Source of the DNA: Acidobacteriota bacterium
GTDB lineage: Bacteria > Acidobacteriota > Polarisedimenticolia > J045
DNA length: 45,192 bases
Direction: 5' to 3'
NCBI GenBank assembly: GCA_025456425.1
Contig: JALOKP010000010.1
Location: 1-45,192, forward strand
The notes under the pieces are model-generated. The model ran no database searches. It worked only from the letters and a program-made list of their open reading frames with translations, and had not been told where the DNA came from. The translations under genes were made by a program, and so were the position numbers. This document shows positions 41,581 through 45,192 of this stretch, piece by piece (positions within the stretch are counted from its first letter, which is position 1; each line of letters opens with the position of its first letter).

Positions 41581-42720
41581 ATGAACGACCCCGCCGCCGA
41601 TCGCCCTGCCCCGCCGCCCGCCCCCCCCGGGGCCCGGCTCTTCACCGACCCGGAGCCTTTCCGCACGGAGTACGGGGCAGAGCTGCCGGGCTACGGGCTC
41701 GCCTACGAGACCTGGGGCCGGCTCTCGCCCGGTCGTGACAACGCGATCCTGCTCTGCACCGGGCTCTCCGCCAGCTCGCATGCGCGCAGCAGCGAGGCCG
41801 ACCCGTCCCCGGGCTGGTGGGAGCGGATGATCGGTGACGGCGCGGCACTCGACACCCGCCGCTTCTTCGTCGTCTGCTCCAATGTCCTTGGCGGCTGCTT
41901 CGGTTCGACCGGGCCGGCTTCCCCCTGCCGTGCCGACGGGGAGCCGTGGGGCCTGCGCTTTCCCCTGGTCACGATCCAGGACATGGCCCGCGCGCAGGCC
42001 CGGCTGCTCGATCACCTCGGGATCGAGAAACTGTACGCCGTCGTCGGCTCGTCGATGGGGGGGATGCAGGCGCTCGCGCTCGGCGCGCTCTTCCCGGCCC
42101 GCACCGCGCGGGTCGTCGCGATCTCGGCGCCCGGCCGCTCCTATCCCCTTTCGATCGCGCTGCGGTTCGTACAGCGCCAGGCGGTGATGCGCGACCCGGT
42201 GTGGAACGGCGGCCGCTATCGGCCTGGCGAGGGGCCGCTCGAGGGGCTCCGGCTGGCCCGCGAGATCGGCACGATCAGCTACCGCTCGGGGCCCGAGTGG
42301 GACCAGCGGTTCGGCCGCGAGCGGCTCCGCCCGCGTCCGGCCGACGTCGGGCCCGACTTCCAGGTCGAGGCCTACCTGGTGCGGCAGGGTGAGCGGCTCG
42401 CCGGCAGCGGCTTCGACGCCAACTCGTTCCTCTACCTTTCCAAGGCGATGGATCTGTTCGATCTCGGCGAGGGGGCGCCATCGTACGAGGACGGCATCGC
42501 GCGGATCCACGCGCGCACGCTGGTGGTCGGCGTCACGACCGACCTGCTCTTCCCGGTCCAGCAGCAGGAGGAACTGGCGCGGATCCTGCGCGAGGCGGGC
42601 CGCGAGGCGCGGTTCGTGCGGCTCGACACGGTCTACGGCCACGACGCGTTCCTGATCGACGTCGACCGCTTCGCGGCGATCCTTCGCCCGTTCCTCGACG
42701 AGCGGGGCCCGCAGCCCTGA
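41581..42720 (+). CDS. metX: MetX-family homoserine O-acyltransferase
   Basis: A 379-residue alpha/beta-hydrolase-fold enzyme that activates homoserine for methionine synthesis. The nucleophile elbow is VVGSSMGG (Ser158); the catalytic Asp is in VVGVTTDLLFP and His in GHDAFLID near the end. GGCFGSTGPAS and FDANSFLYLSKAMDLFDLG are strong MetX signatures. Some MetX-fold enzymes use succinyl-CoA, or act on serine, so acetyl donor and substrate are presumed. No good Shine-Dalgarno lies just before the ATG. A sulfhydrylase partner (metY) is not adjacent. Confidence 0.9.
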   Translation: MNDPAADRPAPPPAPPGARLFTDPEPFRTEYGAELPGYGLAYETWGRLSPGRDNAILLCTGLSASSHARSSEADPSPGWWERMIGDGAALDTRRFFVVCSNVLGGCFGSTGPASPCRADGEPWGLRFPLVTIQDMARAQARLLDHLGIEKLYAVVGSSMGGMQALALGALFPARTARVVAISAPGRSYPLSIALRFVQRQAVMRDPVWNGGRYRPGEGPLEGLRLAREIGTISYRSGPEWDQRFGRERLRPRPADVGPDFQVEAYLVRQGERLAGSGFDANSFLYLSKAMDLFDLGEGAPSYEDGIARIHARTLVVGVTTDLLFPVQQQEELARILREAGREARFVRLDTVYGHDAFLIDVDRFAAILRPFLDERGPQP

Positions 42721-42725
42721 CCGGC

Positions 42726-43502
42726 TCAGCCGGCCGGAGCGCGGCGTGCCGTCCCGTCGAGCGCGCGCGGGAAGACCGCGCCACCGCCCAGCCCCCACCG
42801 CGCCACGCGGAACTGCAGCGAGGTCCGGACCACCCCCAGCCCGTAGCGCACCGAGCCCGCGAAGTTCACCGAGGACGCCTCCGGGAAGTAGCGCGTCGGG
42901 CACGAGATCTCGCCGATCCGGAACCCGGCGAAGATCGTCTGCGCCAGCATCTGGTTGTCGAAGACGAAGCCGTCGGCGTTGGCGTCGAGCGGCAGCGCCT
43001 CGAGCACCTGCCGCGAAAAGGCCCGGTATCCGGTGTGGTACTCGGACAGCTTGTGTCCGCAGAGCAGGTTCTGGAACGCGGTCAGCGAGCGGTTCGAGAC
43101 GTACTTCCAGAGCGGCATGCCCCCGGCCAGCGCTCCCACCCCGAGGATCCGCGAGCCGAGCACGACGTCGAACTCGCCGCTGACGATCATCCCCGCCATC
43201 GCGGGTACCAGCCGGGGCGAGTACTGGTAATCGGGGTGGAGCATGATCACGACGTCGGCCCCCAGGGCCAGCGCCTCGCGGTAGCAGGTCTTCTGGTTGC
43301 CGCCGTAGCCCAGGTTCCGGGCGTGGGCAACGCTCCGCAGGCCCAGCCGCCGCGCCACCTCGAGCGTCTCGTCGCGGCTCTTGTCGTCGACCAGCACGAC
43401 CTCGTCGACGATCCCGGGGGGGATCTCGGCGACCGTCCGCTCCAGCGTCTTCGCGGCGTTGTACGCCGGCAGCACGACGACGATCTTCCGGCCGACGAGC
43501 AC
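42726..43502 (-). CDS. Family 2 glycosyltransferase (dolichyl/undecaprenyl-phosphate sugar type)
   Basis: A 258-residue GT-A enzyme. [17 protein letters not shown] opens the fold; [12 protein letters not shown] and [10 protein letters not shown] provide nucleotide-sugar and metal binding; [14 protein letters not shown] and the [10 protein letters not shown] segment are seen in DPM1/DPG-synthase-like members that load a sugar on a lipid phosphate. No C-terminal membrane helices are present. The GTG at 43502 directly abuts the hemY stop (TGAGTG), so it is probably coupled to the heme genes by transcription, without an obvious functional link. Confidence 0.87.
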   Translation of the reverse strand: MLVGRKIVVVLPAYNAAKTLERTVAEIPPGIVDEVVLVDDKSRDETLEVARRLGLRSVAHARNLGYGGNQKTCYREALALGADVVIMLHPDYQYSPRLVPAMAGMIVSGEFDVVLGSRILGVGALAGGMPLWKYVSNRSLTAFQNLLCGHKLSEYHTGYRAFSRQVLEALPLDANADGFVFDNQMLAQTIFAGFRIGEISCPTRYFPEASSVNFAGSVRYGLGVVRTSLQFRVARWGLGGGAVFPRALDGTARRAPAG

Positions 43503-44903
43503 TCACGCCCCCTGTGGCGCCGCGCCCAGGAAGCGCGCCGCCTCGCGGCCGCGGGCCAGGCCCGTGCCGCCCGCCTTGGCGAACGAGACGCCGAGGTACC
43601 CGTTGCCGGCGAGGAACAGTCCCGGGTGCGCCGCCAGCCCGCGGTCGATCTCGGCCAGCCGCGCGAGATGCCCCAGCTCGTACTGGGGGATCGCGCGGCG
43701 CCAGAGCGTCGTCCGCTCGTAGACCGGGGCCTCGGAGAGCCCGAACAGGCGCGCCACCTCGGCCCGTGCGATCGCGCCGATCGCGTCCTCGTCGAGGTCC
43801 CCGATCGCCGGGTCGACCCCGCCGCCCAGCATCGCGCGCACCAGCAGGCGCCCGTCGGGGCTCCGCCCCGCGAACAGGTGCGTGTCCCACAGCACGCCCA
43901 GGATCCGGTAGCCCTCGCCGCGCGGGATCAGCACGCCGAAGCCGCGCGGGATCCTGGCCAGCCCCTCGGCCCCGTACCCGAGCGCGACCACCGCCACCGG
44001 CGGGCACGGGATCGCGTCGAGCTGCCGCGCCACGCCGGGCGCCGTCTCGCGCAGCGCCAGGGCGGCGGCCCAGGGCTCGGCCGCGACGATCACCGCGTCG
44101 GCCGGCAGGGCCTCCCCGCCCTCCGTCGTCACCGTCCAGCCCCCGCCCGCGCGCGGGACGACCGCGCGCACCGCGACACCGGTCCGCACGGTCACGCCCG
44201 GCGTGGCCGCCAGCCGCTCGGGAAGGGTCTGCAGCCCGCCGCCGAAGGAGGTCAGCACCCCCGAGGGGCCGGCCGGCGTGCCGGCCCCCTTCGCCTTGCG
44301 CCGCGCGAGCATCCCGCGCACCAGCCCGCCGTGCTCCTCCTCCAGCGCGCGCAGCCGAGGGAAGGCCGCGGGGAGCGAGAGCTTCTTCGCGTCGCCCGCG
44401 AAGATCCCGAGCATCATCGGCGCGATCAGCCGGTCGGCCGCCTGCCGGCCGACCCGCCGCGCCGCGAACGACCAGACGCTCTCGTCGGCGCCGTCGCGGC
44501 GCGCCGGCACGAGCGGCTCGGCCGCCATCCGCAGCATCCCGGGCAGCGACATGATCCCGCTGGCCGCGAACTTCAGCGGGTGGGCGAAGATCTCGCGGAC
44601 CGCCCCGCCGCGGACCAGGAAGCGCCGCGCCGCGGCCGCGTTGGCCGGGAGTTTCTCGGCCCGCATCCCGGCCAGCGCGACCAGTTCGTCCATCCCGTCG
44701 TCGTTGTCGAGGTAGCCGGTCGGCCCGGTCTCGACCAGGTAGCCCTGCTCGGCGAGCGTCGCGGCCTTGCCCCCGGCCCGCGGGTCGCGCTCCAGCACGA
44801 CGATCTCGAGGCCGCCCGGCACCGCTGCCGCGTGCTCTGCCGCGCCGCGCGCGGCCGCCAGCCCCGAGATCCCGGCCCCGACGATCACCAGCCGCTTCGG
44901 CAT
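43503..44903 (-). CDS. hemY: Protoporphyrinogen oxidase, HemY type
   Basis: A 466-residue FAD enzyme of heme synthesis (or coproporphyrinogen oxidation in the alternative route). The N-terminal FAD motif IVGAGISGLAAARG is followed by VLERDPRAGGKAATL; SFGGGLQTLPERLA is a family signature, and LFLAGNGYLGVSFAKAGGTG binds FAD at the C-terminus. Some strains with this protein make coproheme, but an oxygen-independent coproporphyrinogen oxidase lies just upstream (nine-base gap), which favours the protoporphyrin route here. Confidence 0.92.
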   Translation of the reverse strand: MPKRLVIVGAGISGLAAARGAAEHAAAVPGGLEIVVLERDPRAGGKAATLAEQGYLVETGPTGYLDNDDGMDELVALAGMRAEKLPANAAAARRFLVRGGAVREIFAHPLKFAASGIMSLPGMLRMAAEPLVPARRDGADESVWSFAARRVGRQAADRLIAPMMLGIFAGDAKKLSLPAAFPRLRALEEEHGGLVRGMLARRKAKGAGTPAGPSGVLTSFGGGLQTLPERLAATPGVTVRTGVAVRAVVPRAGGGWTVTTEGGEALPADAVIVAAEPWAAALALRETAPGVARQLDAIPCPPVAVVALGYGAEGLARIPRGFGVLIPRGEGYRILGVLWDTHLFAGRSPDGRLLVRAMLGGGVDPAIGDLDEDAIGAIARAEVARLFGLSEAPVYERTTLWRRAIPQYELGHLARLAEIDRGLAAHPGLFLAGNGYLGVSFAKAGGTGLARGREAARFLGAAPQGA

Positions 44904-44912
44904 CCCGACCCC

Positions 44913-45192
44913 CTACACCGTCCGCGAAAAGATCGGCTTGTCCGAGCCCTCGTGCTTCTCGCGCCAGTAGCGGTCGAAGCACATCGCGACGTTGCGCACG
45001 AACAGCTCGCCCGTCGGCGTGGCCTCGATCCGCTCCGGCGTGACCGTCACCAGCCCCTCGGCCTGGTGCTCCGCCAGACGCTTCAGGTCCTCGGCGAAGG
45101 TCTCGGCGAAGCGCACGCCGTGCGCCTTCTCGAAGGCCGGGATGTCGAGCCGGAAGTTGCACATCAGCTCGTGGATGATCTCGCGGCGCAGG
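44913..45192 (-). CDS. hemN: Oxygen-independent coproporphyrinogen III oxidase, C-terminal fragment
   Basis: Only the last 93 codons are in the window; the 5' part lies beyond 45192. The visible piece starts [18 protein letters not shown], the conserved helix of the HemN C-terminal domain, and ends DKPIFSRTV, matching HemN rather than the shorter HemW. The missing N-terminal radical-SAM domain cannot be checked. It precedes hemY by nine bases, consistent with a heme operon. Confidence 0.85.
   Translation of the reverse strand, partial: LRREIIHELMCNFRLDIPAFEKAHGVRFAETFAEDLKRLAEHQAEGLVTVTPERIEATPTGELFVRNVAMCFDRYWREKHEGSDKPIFSRTV

Noticed and set aside
42710..42745. Shared terminator between metX and the glycosyltransferase gene
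   Set aside because: CCGGCT/AGCCGG can pair but the loop is one base and there is no T-rich tail on either strand.
41446..45162. 1238-codon minus-strand open frame over metX, the glycosyltransferase and hemY
   Set aside because: Arg/Gly-rich composition with no domain; the overlapping genes have full motifs.
1..45192. tRNA, rRNA, CRISPR array, transposase, integrase or attachment-site repeats
   Set aside because: None seen on either strand; the window looks like ordinary chromosomal housekeeping plus accessory genes. A covariance-model scan for small RNAs was not possible.

Overview
The window reads as chromosomal DNA of a high-GC, Gram-negative-type bacterium: nearly every codon ends in G or C, there are Sec signal peptides, a lipobox, an outer-membrane-barrel candidate, and frequent GTG/TTG starts. 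A class I lysyl-tRNA synthetase, archaeal-type Asd, AlkP-superfamily proteins ending in RLRSLGY and a C25 (gingipain-like) peptidase would fit Acidobacteriota or a nearby deep phylum, but taxonomy is inference only. No rRNA, tRNA, CRISPR, phage or insertion sequence was seen; no gene-free stretch exceeds 300 bases.

Layout. 1-6.7 kb (+): a tightly overlapping operon of an AlkP-superfamily lipoprotein, a polytopic membrane protein with C-terminal TPRs, and a 1069-residue membrane/spermidine-synthase-like/TPR fusion. 6.7-11.05 kb (-): a secreted C25 peptidase with about four fibronectin-III domains. 11.2-13.07 kb (-): the most interesting unit, a self-contained peptide-modification (RiPP-like) operon with its own promoter (TTGTTT-N17-TATACT), a PqqD-like carrier, a radical-SAM enzyme with a cysteine-poor SPASM-like tail, a 38-residue Cys-containing precursor encoded last, and a UUCG-loop intrinsic terminator. 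13.1-15.8 kb (-): polyprenyl synthase plus a membrane AlkP-fold protein. 15.9-17.1 kb (+): a membrane-anchored ZU5-like protein. 17.1-23.4 kb (-): lysS-uvrB-uvrC followed by an HPr-kinase-like gene. 23.6-27.2 kb: HTH/coiled-coil protein, PmtA-like methyltransferase, Mrp ATPase and an exported helical-repeat protein.

27.1-33.3 kb (-): a compact lysine/diaminopimelate operon transcribed asd-lysC-dapB-dapA-dapD-dapC, mostly joined by 4-base overlaps, carrying aspartyl phosphate through tetrahydrodipicolinate into the succinylase branch. 33.4-34.6 kb (+): HAD phosphatase and a small exported protein. 34.6-40.0 kb (-): RNase D, a DUF1573 protein, a CysQ/IMPase-like phosphatase and a large exported TPR protein. 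40.06-42.7 kb (+): LOG-family protein, outer-membrane barrel candidate, MetX-like acyltransferase. 42.7-45.2 kb (-): hemN (cut by the window end), hemY and a family 2 glycosyltransferase.

Several starts lack a Shine-Dalgarno and instead have a TANNNT box 6-7 bases before the start codon, suggesting some leaderless transcripts. Protein functions were assigned by reading motifs, not by database search; all promoter calls are by eye.
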